Below are positions 54,257 through 63,462 of a DNA stretch of 64,000 nucleotides, piece by piece (position 1 is the stretch's first letter; each line of letters starts with the position of its first letter). The notes below the pieces were generated by a model. It did no database searches and was not told the origin of the DNA. It saw only the letters and a list, made by a program, of their open reading frames with translations. The stretch is taken from assembly GCF_024169925.1 (NCBI RefSeq), contig NZ_JALJXF010000001.1, forward strand, positions 2,610,001 to 2,674,000, read 5' to 3'. Origin of the DNA: Methylorubrum extorquens. GTDB taxonomy: Bacteria; Pseudomonadota; Alphaproteobacteria; Rhizobiales; Beijerinckiaceae. Made by a program: the position numbers and the translations under genes.

Positions 54257-55186
54257 CTACCGCGCGTGCAGCACCGCCCTGCAAGCGTCGGGCAGGCCGG
54301 CGAGCGTCATCGGCGGGCGGGGTTTCGGCGGCGTCTTCGGCTTGGGCGGGTTCAGTACCGCCGCGCTGAACCAGTAATCGAGTTCGGAACCGCAGCCGTC
54401 GCCGGAGGGCGGGGGCGCCTGGTCGTCACAGGCGCCGTCGCCGGCTGGGCAGGCGAGGCGGATATGGTAGTGGTAGTTGTGCCCGTACATCGGGCGCACC
54501 TTGGTAAGCCAGCCGCGATCCCCACCCGCCTCGCGGCACAGGGCCTTCTTGATCGCCGCGTTCACGAAGATGCGCGCCACCTCCGGCTGCTTGGCGGTCA
54601 TGCGGATCAGCCCGGTATGCTGGCGCGTCCAGACGTCGGGGTCGATGTCGAGCCGGTCCGAGCGCACCATGTCGGTGGCCGAGGTCTCCTCGCGCTCGGC
54701 CCGGGTCATGCGGTGGTCCGGCATCGGGGTGAGCCAGACGTCCACGTCGAGGCCCAGCTGGTGCGAGGCGTGGCCCGTCAGCATCGGCCCGCCGCGGGGC
54801 TGCGACATGTCGCCGACGAGAAGGCCCGGCCATCCGGCCTGCGGCGCGCGGGCGGCCAGCCGCTCGATGAAATCGACGAGATGGGGTGTGCCCCACATCC
54901 GGTTGCGGGAGGGCCGCATCACCTGCCAGGTCGCCCCGTCGAGGGGCAGCGCCTCGCCGCCGGAGAAACAACCCTTCGCGTAGGAGCCGAACGGCCGCGC
55001 CGGCCCTCCGGTCGGGCCCGTCACGCGGCCGAACAGGGCCTTGGCCGGCGTCGAGGGATCGTTCGGGTTGGCGAGCGGCGGCAGCGGCTTCGGGTTGACG
55101 CTGCCGCGGTCCTGCGCCGCGGCCGGGCTCAGCAGCGCCGGGAGGGCAAGCGCGAGGGCAGGGAGTGTCAGGCGGGTCAGCGGCAT
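54257..55186 (-). CDS. mepA: Penicillin-insensitive murein endopeptidase
   Basis: A 309-aa periplasmic LAS-type metallopeptidase that cuts peptidoglycan cross-links. The signal peptide (LALALPALLSPAAA) is followed by RPFGSYAKGCFSGGEALP. The zinc motif is LTGHASHQLGLDVDVW and the second is YHYHIRLACP. Family blocks RMWGTPHLVDFIERL and VGDMSQPRGGPM are intact. Six Cys may form disulfides. Length fits MepA. Confidence 0.95.
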   Translation of the reverse strand: MPLTRLTLPALALALPALLSPAAAQDRGSVNPKPLPPLANPNDPSTPAKALFGRVTGPTGGPARPFGSYAKGCFSGGEALPLDGATWQVMRPSRNRMWGTPHLVDFIERLAARAPQAGWPGLLVGDMSQPRGGPMLTGHASHQLGLDVDVWLTPMPDHRMTRAEREETSATDMVRSDRLDIDPDVWTRQHTGLIRMTAKQPEVARIFVNAAIKKALCREAGGDRGWLTKVRPMYGHNYHYHIRLACPAGDGACDDQAPPPSGDGCGSELDYWFSAAVLNPPKPKTPPKPRPPMTLAGLPDACRAVLHAR

Positions 55187-55293
55187 GCGCGGTGGCTCGT
55201 CCGGTATGGTGGGGCAAGAGTGTGGGCGGGGCTGGCCGGAACGTGCCCGGCCGCATGGGCGTTTTTTATGGCAAGCTGTAACAACGTTGCAGG

Positions 55294-55698
55294 ATGATCG
55301 CCATGGATCCGGTCCGTTCCGAAGCTGCGGCCAATGCAGCGCCCCCGCCCCGCAGCCTGATCGCCAGCGATCGCGTCATCGGCACCGAAGTGCGCCGGGT
55401 CGACGGGAGCAAGGTCGGCCGCATCGAGCGGCTGATGCTCGACAAGCGCTCCGGCCGCGTCGCCTACGCGGTGATGAGCTTCGGCGGCTTCTTGGGCATG
55501 GGCGAAGAGTACTACACGCTGCCCTGGGCGGTGCTGCGCTACGATACCGGACTCGACGCCTACGTCGTCGACATCACCGAGGCGCAGTTGCGCGACGCGC
55601 CCGCCCGCTCGCCGGAGGGCGGCGACCCGGAGGACGAGCGAGCGTGGGAAGAGCACGTCCACCGCTACTACAACGCGGCGCCGTATTGGGGGATTTGA
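55294..55698 (+). CDS. PRC-barrel domain protein
   Basis: A 134-aa protein with a single PRC-barrel domain (residues ~25-95): IASDRVIGTEVRRVDGSKVGRIE, LMLDKRSGRVAYAVMSFGGF, YYTLPWAVLRYDTGLDAYVV. An acidic C-terminus with HRYYNAAPYWGI follows. Proteins of this kind are common in Methylobacterium; the role is unknown, perhaps stress or RNA-linked. ATG 55303 is an alternative start. Confidence 0.85.
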   Translation: MIAMDPVRSEAAANAAPPPRSLIASDRVIGTEVRRVDGSKVGRIERLMLDKRSGRVAYAVMSFGGFLGMGEEYYTLPWAVLRYDTGLDAYVVDITEAQLRDAPARSPEGGDPEDERAWEEHVHRYYNAAPYWGI

Positions 55699-55734
55699 GG
55701 ACAGCTAAAGCAAGGCAGCGTTCGGGACGATGCC

Positions 55735-56082
55735 CTACGGCCGGGTCAGGAACCCGATCGGCTCCCGTGGGGGCTGGCCGAGCCAGACCAGAACCGCCCC
55801 GAGGCCGAGCCCGAACAGGGCCGCCGGAACGAGGCCGAGCGGGGTCAGCAGCACCGCATCCGCCCAGGGCGCCGCCTGCCGGATCGCGGTTCCGAGGGCG
55901 GTGATCCGCTCCTGCGGCAGGGATTGGATCAGTTCGGCAAGGCTCGTGACGCGCAGGCCGTTATTGGCGATGGAGCGGGCGCCGTCGTAGCAGAGCTGCA
56001 CGAAGCCCGCCGCCATCACCACGAGCCCGAGCGCCCGGCTGAAGAACGGCAGTCCGAGGAAACGGGAAACGGTTCGCAGCAT
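55735..56082 (-). CDS. Small membrane protein
   Basis: A 115-aa protein with two hydrophobic helices (LPFFSRALGLVVMAAGFVQL and AVLLTPLGLVPAALFGLGLGAVLVWL) and a soluble middle (LAELIQSLPQERITALGTAI). The ATG at 56082 is chosen because the preceding codons have no protein-like features. No family recognised, though such proteins are common in alphaproteobacteria. It lies downstream of nhaA in the same direction. Confidence 0.65.
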   Translation of the reverse strand: MLRTVSRFLGLPFFSRALGLVVMAAGFVQLCYDGARSIANNGLRVTSLAELIQSLPQERITALGTAIRQAAPWADAVLLTPLGLVPAALFGLGLGAVLVWLGQPPREPIGFLTRP

Positions 56083-56167
56083 GTTCGCCCTCGCGCGGGA
56101 TGGCGGGCCGGAGGACGGACCACCTGCCACCGCGACGCTTCCGGCCTGAGTAGGCCGAGGCCGGAGG

Positions 56168-57409
56168 TCAAGGCAAGCGGTCGGACCCGGCTCCGAGGTC
56201 CCGGCGCGGCTTCGCCTCCCGCGTGCCCGCCCGGGCGAGCACCACGGCACCGAACAGCGCCGAGAGCAGCGAGCCGCCCAGCACGCCGAGCTTGGTCTCG
56301 GTCTCGTGCAGGCCATCCGTGAAGGCGAGCGCGCCGATGAACAGGCTCATTGTGAAGCCGATGCCGCAAAGGAGCGCGACGCCGTAGACCTGGACCCAGG
56401 TCGCCCCCGCCGGGCGGGAAACGAGGCCGAACGCGGCGGCGAGCCGCACGCTCGCGAAGATGCCGACTTGCTTGCCGATGAACAGGCCGAGCGCGACGCC
56501 GAGGGTCACGGGCTCGATCAAGGCCCGCGTCGGCAAGCCGAGGAGCGTCACCCCGGCATTGGCGAAGCCGAAAATCGGCACGATCAGGAACGAGACCCAG
56601 GGCGTCAGGGCGTGTTCCAGGCGGTGAAGGGGCGAGGTCGTGTCCTCCGGTCGGCCCGGACTCGGGCGGATCGGCACGAACAGGGCGAGCAGCACCCCGG
56701 CCACGGTGGCGTGAACGCCGGAGCGTAGGACGAACACCCAGAGGACGAGGCCCGCGAGCGCATAGGGCAGGAGCACGCGCACACCGAGCCGGTTGAGGGC
56801 GAACAGCACGGCCAGCATCCCGGCCGAGGCTGCCAGCATCGTTGCGTCGAGCTGCCCCGTATAGAACAGCGCGATGATCACCACGGCGCCGAGATCGTCG
56901 ACGATGGCCACCGCCGACAGGAAGATCTTGAGCGAGATGGGCACGCGCGAGCCCAGCAGCGCGAGCACGCCCAGCGCGAAGGCGATGTCGGTGGCGGCGG
57001 GGATCGCCCAGCCCCGCGCTGTCGGCTGCCCGGCGTTGAAAGCGAGGTAGACCAGAGCCGGCACGGCCATGCCCGCCGCGGCGGCAAGCCCCGGCAGCAC
57101 CCGGTCGGGCCAAGTGCGCAGGCGCCCGTCCAGCCCCTCCCGCTTGATCTCGAGACCGACCAGCAGGAAGAACACGACCATCAGGCCGTCGTTGATCCAG
57201 TGCATCAGGCTCAAGGGCCCGAGATGGATGTGAAGGAGGTCGTGGTAGGCCTGCGCCAGGGGCGAATTGGCGACCACGAGCGCCGCACCCGCCGCGGCCA
57301 TGAGCACGAGGCCGCCGGCCGCCTCGTTCGTGAGGAAGCGGCGCGTCGCCGAATACGAGCGTTGCAGACGGAGTGGGAGCGCCCGGACGGCGGGAGGTGG
57401 CGGCTTCAT
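56168..57409 (-). CDS. nhaA: Na+/H+ antiporter NhaA
   Basis: A 413-aa inner-membrane antiporter for sodium and pH homeostasis. The ion-binding Asp pair is in [18 protein letters not shown], and the TM-segments [40 protein letters not shown] and [11 protein letters not shown] are diagnostic. The N-terminal arm is slightly long. It is the only gene in its apparent unit apart from the small membrane protein downstream. Confidence 0.96.
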   Translation of the reverse strand: MKPPPPAVRALPLRLQRSYSATRRFLTNEAAGGLVLMAAAGAALVVANSPLAQAYHDLLHIHLGPLSLMHWINDGLMVVFFLLVGLEIKREGLDGRLRTWPDRVLPGLAAAAGMAVPALVYLAFNAGQPTARGWAIPAATDIAFALGVLALLGSRVPISLKIFLSAVAIVDDLGAVVIIALFYTGQLDATMLAASAGMLAVLFALNRLGVRVLLPYALAGLVLWVFVLRSGVHATVAGVLLALFVPIRPSPGRPEDTTSPLHRLEHALTPWVSFLIVPIFGFANAGVTLLGLPTRALIEPVTLGVALGLFIGKQVGIFASVRLAAAFGLVSRPAGATWVQVYGVALLCGIGFTMSLFIGALAFTDGLHETETKLGVLGGSLLSALFGAVVLARAGTREAKPRRDLGAGSDRLP

Positions 57410-57498
57410 GCCCTGACCCGTTGCCCGCCCCGGGCCGGCACCGCAATCCGGCTGGCTTGGAAAATCACGCGCCTTGAGAAATCACGCACCTTGGAAAA

Positions 57499-58152
57499 TC
57501 AGGAGGATTCCGCCAGCGCCGCCTTGATCAGCCGCCTGCCGTCCTCGCCCGACCATTCGGCCGGCCCCTTCATCACGCCGAGCGTGCAGCCCTTGGCGTC
57601 GATCAGCATCGTCGTCGGCAGCCCCGTGGAGCCGACCGCCGACTGGATCACCGGCAGTACCTTGCCCTCGGGGTCGCCGTAATAGGTCAGGTGCGCGATG
57701 CCGTTGGCCTTGAACCAGGCGGGCGGCTTGTCGAGGTTGCGCGTCTCGACATTGATCGCCACCACTTGAAAGCGGTCGCCGCCGAGTTCCGCCTGAAGGC
57801 GGTCGAGGGCCGGCATCTCCGCCTTGCAGGGGGCGCACCACGTCGCCCAGAGGTTCACCAGGAGCCGTTTCCCGCGCAAGGACGCGAGATCGGTCGGCGC
57901 GCCGTCCGGGCCCTTGAAGGCCACGGCGGGTGCCGGCTTCGGGGCGGCGGACGCGTCGAAAGCGGCGACGTCGCCGCGGGCCAGCGGCGCGAGCCGGGCC
58001 GCCACCGGGGCAGCTTCGGCGCAGGGGCCGGAGGCCGCGAGGTTGCCGAGGTTCGAGCCCGTCCCGTATAGGGCGAGGCCGCCGACGAGGACGGCGGCGA
58101 GCACGCCGCCCGCGGCAAGGCTCACAGTGAGAATTTTCGGGGTCGCCGTCAC
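57499..58152 (-). CDS. tlpA: TlpA-like membrane-anchored thioredoxin
   Basis: A 217-aa periplasmic thiol-disulfide protein. One N-terminal helix ([21 protein letters not shown]) anchors it. The thioredoxin domain (residues ~85-215) has the active site [17 protein letters not shown] and cis-Pro in [13 protein letters not shown] Cys near residue 44 ([10 protein letters not shown]) and another at KGCTLG match TlpA of alphaproteobacteria. TlpA assists cytochrome oxidase maturation by reducing copper chaperones (family knowledge). It diverges from argH. Confidence 0.9.
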   Translation of the reverse strand: MTATPKILTVSLAAGGVLAAVLVGGLALYGTGSNLGNLAASGPCAEAAPVAARLAPLARGDVAAFDASAAPKPAPAVAFKGPDGAPTDLASLRGKRLLVNLWATWCAPCKAEMPALDRLQAELGGDRFQVVAINVETRNLDKPPAWFKANGIAHLTYYGDPEGKVLPVIQSAVGSTGLPTTMLIDAKGCTLGVMKGPAEWSGEDGRRLIKAALAESS

Positions 58153-58191
58153 GGCCGAACCTCGTTTCGCGTGCGGAAGGTGGGATCAGCC

Positions 58192-59583
58192 ATGAGCAAC
58201 CGGATGTGGGGTGGACGCTTCGCCAGCGGCCCGGCCGAGATCATGGAGGAGATCAACGCCTCCATCGGGTTCGACAGGCGGCTCGCGTCCCAGGACATCC
58301 GCGGCTCGCTGGCGCATGTCGCGATGCTGGGCCGTCAAGGCATCCTGCCGGCCGAGGATGTGGCAGCCATCGAAGCCGGGCTCAAGTCCGTCGAGGCGGA
58401 GATCGCGCGCGGCGAATTCGTCTTCCGGCGCGAGTTGGAGGACATCCACATGGCGGTGGAGAGCCGCCTGACCGAGATCGTCGGCCCCGCCGCCGGGCGC
58501 CTGCACACCGCCCGCTCGCGCAACGATCAGGTCGCCACCGACATGCGGCTGTGGGTGCGCGACACCCTCGACGCCCTCGACGCGCAGGTTGCCGACCTCC
58601 AGCGGGCGCTGGCCGAGACGGCGGTGAAGCATGCCGGAACGGTGATGCCGGGCTTCACCCACCTGCAATCGGCCCAGCCCGTTACCTTCGGCCATCACTG
58701 CCTCGCCTATGTCGAGATGCTGGCGCGCGACCGCGGCCGGTTCCGCGACGCCCGCGCCCGGCTCAACGAATGCCCGCTCGGCGCCGCGGCACTCGCCGGC
58801 ACCTCCTTCCCGATCGACCGGCACGCTACGGCGGCGGCGCTGGGCTTCGACCGGCCGACGGCGAACTCGCTCGATTCGGTGGCCGACCGCGACTTTGCGT
58901 TGGAATCGCTCTCGGCGGCCTCGATCTGCGCGGTCCACCTCTCGCGCTTCGCCGAGGAGCTGGTGGTGTGGACCTCGGCGCAGTTCGGCTTCGTGCGGCT
59001 GTCGGACGGCTTCACCACCGGCTCGTCGATCATGCCGCAGAAGCGCAACCCCGACGCTGCCGAACTCGTGCGCGCCAAGGCGGGCCGCATCATCGGCGCG
59101 CTCACAGGCCTTCTCATCGTGATGAAGGGGCTGCCGCTCGCCTATTCGAAGGACATGCAGGAGGACAAGGAAGGCACCTTCGACGCCCTGCAATCGCTCT
59201 CGCTGTGCCTTGCCGCGATGGCCGGCATGGTGCGCGACCTCGAGCCCGTGGCCGAGACGCTCAAGCGCGCGGCCGGCTCGGGCTACGCCACCGCGACCGA
59301 TCTCGCCGACTGGCTGGTGCGCGAACTGAACATGCCGTTCCGGCAGGCCCACCACGTCACCGGCCGCGTCGTCGCGGCGGCCTCCGAGCGCGGGATCGGG
59401 CTGGAAGAGCTCTCCCTCGAGGCCATGCAGGCGATCGAGCCGGGCATCACGGACGCCGTCTTCGCCGTTCTCGGCGTCGAGAACTCCGTGGCGAGCCGCA
59501 CCAGCTACGGCGGCACCGCGCCGGACAACGTGCGCCGGCAGGCGGAAGGCTGGCTGGAAAAGCTCGGCCCTGTGGAGAAGTAG
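58192..59583 (+). CDS. argH: Argininosuccinate lyase
   Basis: A 463-aa enzyme of the fumarase/aspartase superfamily, last step of arginine synthesis. It starts [10 protein letters not shown]; the signature [18 protein letters not shown] is intact, as are [17 protein letters not shown] and [17 protein letters not shown]. The ATG at 58192 is chosen over 58171 because the family starts at this point. Confidence 0.97.
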   Translation: MSNRMWGGRFASGPAEIMEEINASIGFDRRLASQDIRGSLAHVAMLGRQGILPAEDVAAIEAGLKSVEAEIARGEFVFRRELEDIHMAVESRLTEIVGPAAGRLHTARSRNDQVATDMRLWVRDTLDALDAQVADLQRALAETAVKHAGTVMPGFTHLQSAQPVTFGHHCLAYVEMLARDRGRFRDARARLNECPLGAAALAGTSFPIDRHATAAALGFDRPTANSLDSVADRDFALESLSAASICAVHLSRFAEELVVWTSAQFGFVRLSDGFTTGSSIMPQKRNPDAAELVRAKAGRIIGALTGLLIVMKGLPLAYSKDMQEDKEGTFDALQSLSLCLAAMAGMVRDLEPVAETLKRAAGSGYATATDLADWLVRELNMPFRQAHHVTGRVVAAASERGIGLEELSLEAMQAIEPGITDAVFAVLGVENSVASRTSYGGTAPDNVRRQAEGWLEKLGPVEK

Positions 59584-59650
59584 GGACAACCCCGCGGGAA
59601 CAGGCACGGAAAATGCGGCGTTCAGGATTCAGCTAACTGAGCTTGGCTAT

Positions 59651-59682
59651 CCGACCGTCGAACCCGCCGACCGTCGAACCCG
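59651..59682 (+). repeat. Tandem 16-bp duplication
   Basis: Two perfect head-to-tail copies of CCGACCGTCGAACCCG directly upstream of the ribosome-binding site of the next gene. Probably slippage; it could change the 5' leader of that gene. Confidence 0.8.
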
Positions 59683-59695
59683 CGGAGTGCCGTCG

Positions 59696-60019
59696 ATGAA
59701 CGTTGCGATGAACGTTGAGAGTTGGATCACCGTCGAAGAGACGCCGGCCCTGGCCGCGGAGGCGATGGCGGTCATCGATGCGCGCCTCGCACGGCTCACC
59801 GATGCGGAACGGGGCGCCTTCTGGGCCTCGATCCGCAAGGCCTACAACACGCCCTACAACGATCCGGCGAAGCCGGCGCAGCCCAAGCCTGTCGAGCCGG
59901 CGCCCGGCGCCCTCCCGTCGGCGGTCGAGATCCGTCTTCCCGCGATCGATCCGTCGATCGACCTGCCCGCGGCGGCCCTGGCCGCTGCGACGCTGGCTGC
60001 GGAAATCCGGGCGGCCTGA
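59696..60019 (+). CDS. Hypothetical small protein
   Basis: A 107-aa protein: an N-terminal helical part (ITVEETPALAAEAMAVIDARL, LTDAERGAFWASIRKAY) and an Ala/Pro-rich C-terminus. GGAG precedes the ATG by eight bases. No family recognised. Confidence 0.5.
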   Translation: MNVAMNVESWITVEETPALAAEAMAVIDARLARLTDAERGAFWASIRKAYNTPYNDPAKPAQPKPVEPAPGALPSAVEIRLPAIDPSIDLPAAALAAATLAAEIRAA

Positions 60020-60174
60020 CACCGCGTCCGAGAGTGGCTGGCCGCGTCAGCGGGTGCGGCCCATGGCCGTTTTCGGTTAATCGGAGCGGGCGGGGGTTTC
60101 CTGTTCCGCTGCGGCCCGTCATCCTGACGGCGCGTGAAGATGGCCGGCCCGGCCGTCCGTACACCCGAGTCCAG

Positions 60175-60849
60175 ATGCAGCGGCACCGCCTTCCGATCGT
60201 TCATCCTGCCCCCCGTACCGGCTGCGCCCTCGCGGCCCTCGTGCTGGCTGCCACGGCTCTGCCCGGCCCGTCCGGGCGCGCCCTGGCGCAGGAGGGCCTA
60301 CAGGGTGCGGAAATCATCCTCGCCCGGTCGAGCCGCCGCCAGCCGAAGAGTTCGGCGCTGCCGCCGGGGATGCAGCAGGCGGTGCCGCTGGCGGTGTTCG
60401 GCGACTGGAACGTCTTCACCAACGGCGCCCAGGGCCGCGACAAGCTCTGCTACGTCATCGCCCAGCCGACGACCCGCAGCCCCAAGACGCTCGCGCGCGA
60501 CACCGGCTACCTGTTCGTCACCTTCCCCAAGGGCGGTGCCCAGGGGGAGATCGCGGTGATGCTCGGCTTCAAGCCCAAGCCCGCCGCCGCGCAAGCAAAG
60601 CCTGGCGCGGCCGCCACCCCGAGCGACCCCTACCTCACGGTCGGCAGCACCCGCTACGGCCTCGTGGCGAAGGACGAGAACGCCTGGATCCAGAACCAAG
60701 CCGACGAGCCGCGCATCGTCACGGAGATGAGCCGGACCCAGACCGCGACGGTCCGCACGACCTCCCAGCGCGGCAAGCCGACTCAGGACGAGTATGCGCT
60801 CGGCGGCTTCGCCGATGCGCTCAAGCGCGCACGCGAAGAGTGCAAATAG
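60175..60849 (+). CDS. IalB-family (invasion-associated locus B) secreted protein
   Basis: A 224-aa exported protein. The signal peptide ends GRALAQ. The IalB fold is marked by FGDWNVFTNGAQGRDKLCYVIAQPT, GYLFVTFPKGGAQGEIAVMLGF, and the C-terminal FADALKRAREECK with Cys that likely form a disulfide. An Ala/Pro linker (PKPAAAQAKPGAAATP) interrupts the domain. The family is widespread in Rhizobiales; no specific function is assigned outside Bartonella. Confidence 0.8.
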   Translation: MQRHRLPIVHPAPRTGCALAALVLAATALPGPSGRALAQEGLQGAEIILARSSRRQPKSSALPPGMQQAVPLAVFGDWNVFTNGAQGRDKLCYVIAQPTTRSPKTLARDTGYLFVTFPKGGAQGEIAVMLGFKPKPAAAQAKPGAAATPSDPYLTVGSTRYGLVAKDENAWIQNQADEPRIVTEMSRTQTATVRTTSQRGKPTQDEYALGGFADALKRAREECK

Positions 60850-60949
60850 ATCAACATATCGGCGGGCCGCATCGCCGGCCTTTCGCGCGGGCGGGCTGAT
60901 CCGGGATCGTCGCGAACGGACGGGGCGGTCTCGCGATCGAAGACGCGAC

Positions 60950-61054
60950 TGATACGGTTTCCACTTGATTGAAGCGGGGACCGTGTCAGCAAGCCCGCGC
61001 GGCTCCTGAGCGATGTCCAAATCCGCTATCCCGAAGGGATCAGCCGGATTTGGT
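60950..61054 (+). repeat. Dispersed two-module palindromic repeat, copy D
   Basis: Module 1 is imperfect: TGATACGGTTTCCAC (60950-60964) against CGGGGACCGTGTCA. The spacer AGCCCGCGCGGCTCCTGAGCGA and module 2 CCAAATCCG (61018-61026) with CGGATTTGG (61044-61052) follow as in copy B. It occupies the gap between converging genes. Confidence 0.88.
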
Positions 61055-61080
61055 ATGAGCTCCCTCCCTCCGTCCGGACG

Positions 61081-61554
61081 TCAGTGCCGGTCGTCGGGGG
61101 GCGGCAGGGGCATGACCTCGATGCCTTCCTCGACCAGCGCCGCCGCCTCCTTCGGGCTTGCCTCGCCGTAGATCGGGCGCCCCTCCGCATCGCCGTAATG
61201 GATCGCCCGCGCCTCGTCGGCGAAGCGGTCGCCGACATGCTCGGCGGTCGAGACGACGTGCTCGCGCACGGCCCGCAGTAGGGCGCGCAACTGGCGCTCC
61301 GGCTCGGCGGCGAGCAGCGGCATCGGTACCTCCGGCGGCGCCGTCGGAACCGGAAGCTGCGGTGCGGGCGCCTCGGCCCGGCCACGGTCGGTCCGTGCCA
61401 CCGCCGGGGCCATCGGCGCCTTGGCGACCCTGGCCGAGTCGCAGATCGGGCAGGTGACGAGGCCGCGGGCGGACTGCTCGTCATAGGCCGCGTTGGAGGG
61501 AAACCAGCTTTCGAACCGGTGGCCCGAATCGCAGGCGAGTGTGAAGCGGATCAT
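61081..61554 (-). CDS. DUF1178 family protein
   Basis: A 157-aa protein whose N-terminus MIRFTLACDSGHRFESWFPS and the Cys pair VTCPICDSARVAKAPMAP define the family; this Cys pair with the first Cys and a His may bind zinc. The middle is Pro/Ala-rich, and the C-terminus contains IHYGDAEGRPIYGEASPKEAAALVEEGI. It is encoded directly downstream of the nitrilase-family gene, the usual arrangement with grxC. Function unknown. Confidence 0.88.
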   Translation of the reverse strand: MIRFTLACDSGHRFESWFPSNAAYDEQSARGLVTCPICDSARVAKAPMAPAVARTDRGRAEAPAPQLPVPTAPPEVPMPLLAAEPERQLRALLRAVREHVVSTAEHVGDRFADEARAIHYGDAEGRPIYGEASPKEAAALVEEGIEVMPLPPPDDRH

Positions 61555-61574
61555 GAAGGAGAGATGGGGAGGGT

Positions 61575-62420
61575 TCAGGCGCGGCGCACGCTGAAGCGGC
61601 GCGCATGGGACAGGGTGGGAATGCGGGCGCGTGCATCCGCGACCCGCGCGAGGTTGATCTCGGCGAGAATGATGCCCGGCGCGTCGCCCTCGGCCTCGGC
61701 GAGGATGCGGCCCCAGGGATCGATGATGAGCGAGTGGCCGAAGGTCTCGCGTCCGTCCTCGTGCCGCCCGCCCTGCGCCGCCGAGATCATGAACGAGCCG
61801 GTCTCGATGGCGCGCGCCCGCTGCAGGATGTGCCAGTGCGCTTCGCCGGTCTGGCGGGTGAAGCAGGCCGGTGCCGTCATCACCGTGGCGCCGGCCTCGG
61901 CCAGCGCCCGGTAGAGGGCGGGAAAGCGGATGTCGTAGCAGATCGTCAGCCCGAGGCTGGCAAGCGGCGTCTGCGCGACCACGGCGCAATCACCGCCGGA
62001 ATAGGTCGCCGATTCGCGCCAGCTCTCGCCGTTGGGCAGATCGACGTCGTAGAGGTGGAGCTTGTCGTAAGCAGCCTGGATCTCGCCCGCGGCGTCGATC
62101 AGGAAGGCGCGGTTGGCGATCTTCTCGCCCGCGCGGATCGCCAGCGAGCCGATCTGCAGGACGATCTTTTCCGCCCGCGCGACCTCGCGGAGGGCGGCGA
62201 GCGTGGCGTCGCTCTCCTGCGGCCCGACCTTCTCGAACAGGGCGGCGCGGTCGCGCTCGATCAGCGAGGTCGTCTCCGGAGTCTGCACATAGGCCGCACC
62301 CCGGCGGGCCGCCTCGCGCACCGCCTGCACGGCGGCCTCGCGGTTGACGGCCGGATCGCGCCCGCCGCGCATCTGCACGCAGGCGGCGATGAAGGGCTTG
62401 CTGTCGGACAGATCCGTCAT
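61575..62420 (-). CDS. Carbon-nitrogen hydrolase (Nit/omega-amidase-like)
   Basis: A 281-aa nitrilase-superfamily amidase. The triad is visible as the Glu in VQTPETTSLIERD, the Lys in YDKLHLYDVDLPNG and the Cys in GLTICYDIRFPALYR. It resembles Nit1/Nit2, which clears deaminated glutathione or alpha-keto amides. Its ATG overlaps the grxC stop (ATGA), so the pair could serve glutathione metabolism. Confidence 0.9.
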   Translation of the reverse strand: MTDLSDSKPFIAACVQMRGGRDPAVNREAAVQAVREAARRGAAYVQTPETTSLIERDRAALFEKVGPQESDATLAALREVARAEKIVLQIGSLAIRAGEKIANRAFLIDAAGEIQAAYDKLHLYDVDLPNGESWRESATYSGGDCAVVAQTPLASLGLTICYDIRFPALYRALAEAGATVMTAPACFTRQTGEAHWHILQRARAIETGSFMISAAQGGRHEDGRETFGHSLIIDPWGRILAEAEGDAPGIILAEINLARVADARARIPTLSHARRFSVRRA

Positions 62421-62674
62421 GCCGCGAGCAGCGGATCGAGATCGCCCGCCCGCTCCAGGGCGTAGAGGTCGTCGCAGCCGCCGACATGCCGGTCGCCGAC
62501 GAAGATCTGCGGCACCGAGGTACGTCCGCCGGCCCGCTGGACCATGGTCGCGCGGGCGCCCGCCGTCTTTTCGACGTCGACCTCGCTGAAGGACACGCCC
62601 TTTTCGCGCAGCAGGCTCTTGGCCGCTGAGCAATAGGGGCACCAGGCCGTGGTGTAGATCGTGACCGGCTGCAT
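62417..62674 (-). CDS. grxC: Glutaredoxin 3
   Basis: An 85-aa glutaredoxin with the dithiol site WCPYCSAAK, the TSVPQIFVGD cis-Pro block and GGCDDLYALE glutathione-binding stretch. It reduces disulfides and mixed glutathione disulfides in the cytoplasm. It is the first gene of grxC, nitrilase-family gene, DUF1178 gene. Confidence 0.95.
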   Translation of the reverse strand: MQPVTIYTTAWCPYCSAAKSLLREKGVSFSEVDVEKTAGARATMVQRAGGRTSVPQIFVGDRHVGGCDDLYALERAGDLDPLLAA

Positions 62675-62796
62675 GGGTCCGTCGCGTGCCCGAGTGGGGA
62701 GAGGCGACGGATATAGGCGAGCCGCGAGGATCTTCCTACTGCGGAAGGGACACAGCGTCGGACGATCGCCGCGCCGGCTCTCCGCTCAGGCGGCCC

Positions 62797-63153
62797 TTAG
62801 GCGGCCAGCAGCTTCTCGACCTCGTTGACGAGGTCGCGCAGGTGGAAGGGCTTCGAGAGCACCTTCGCATCCTTCGGCGCCTTTGAATCCGGATTCAGCG
62901 CCACGGCGGCGAAACCCGTGATGAACATCACCTTGATGTCGGGATCGAGCTCGGTGGCGCGGCGCGCCAGCTCGATGCCGTCCATCTCCGGCATGACGAT
63001 GTCGGTCAGGAGAAGCTCGAACGGCTCCTCGCGCAGGCGATTGTAGGCGGACAGGCCGTTATCGAAGGACAGCACGTCATAGCCGGCGTTCTGGAGCGCC
63101 TTGGCCAGAAACCGGCGCATGTCGTTGTCGTCTTCCGCGAGCAGGATCTTCAT
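62797..63153 (-). CDS. cpdR: Single-domain response regulator CpdR
   Basis: A 118-aa receiver with no output domain. The phospho-acceptor is Asp51 (LLLTDIVMPEMDGIEL), with the acidic AEDDND and the Lys in VLSKPFHLRDLVNEVEKLL. Length and Asp51 are the same as in Caulobacter CpdR, which when unphosphorylated primes ClpXP for cell-cycle proteolysis; phosphate comes from the CckA-ChpT relay. The ATG at 63153 starts at MKILLAEDD. Confidence 0.92.
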   Translation of the reverse strand: MKILLAEDDNDMRRFLAKALQNAGYDVLSFDNGLSAYNRLREEPFELLLTDIVMPEMDGIELARRATELDPDIKVMFITGFAAVALNPDSKAPKDAKVLSKPFHLRDLVNEVEKLLAA

Positions 63154-63462
63154 CGAACGGCGTCCCGGTGCCCATGCGCCTTGGAGTGTCTCAGGATAAC
63201 GCCCGGTCGCTACCATGCCGCTTGTGGGCATGACAGCGCGGCCGGCGCTTTGCGAGAGATGCTCGGTGGGTGTTCATTTCATAAAGCGTCGGCTTGGTAA
63301 ACAGAGCGTTAAACGCGACCGGTGTCGCGACGCACCCGACAATCGCAGGGCGCTGTTCCGCTCCCCTCCCCGCTCTGTGCGGCGCATGGTGGACAGGGCC
63401 GGCGCGTCGCCGCAAAGTGGCGTGATGTCCCTTCCGTGCCACGCTCAGGCCCCCGCGTCTCG
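63154..63462. other. Divergent intergenic region upstream of cpdR
   Basis: 309 bases between cpdR (minus) and the N-formylglutamate amidohydrolase gene (plus). It contains both promoters. A relatively AT-rich stretch (63268-63312, with TTCATAAAG and GGTAAAC) is a likely promoter zone. CtrA-type boxes (TTAA-N7-TTAA) were looked for and not found in exact form. Confidence 0.4.
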
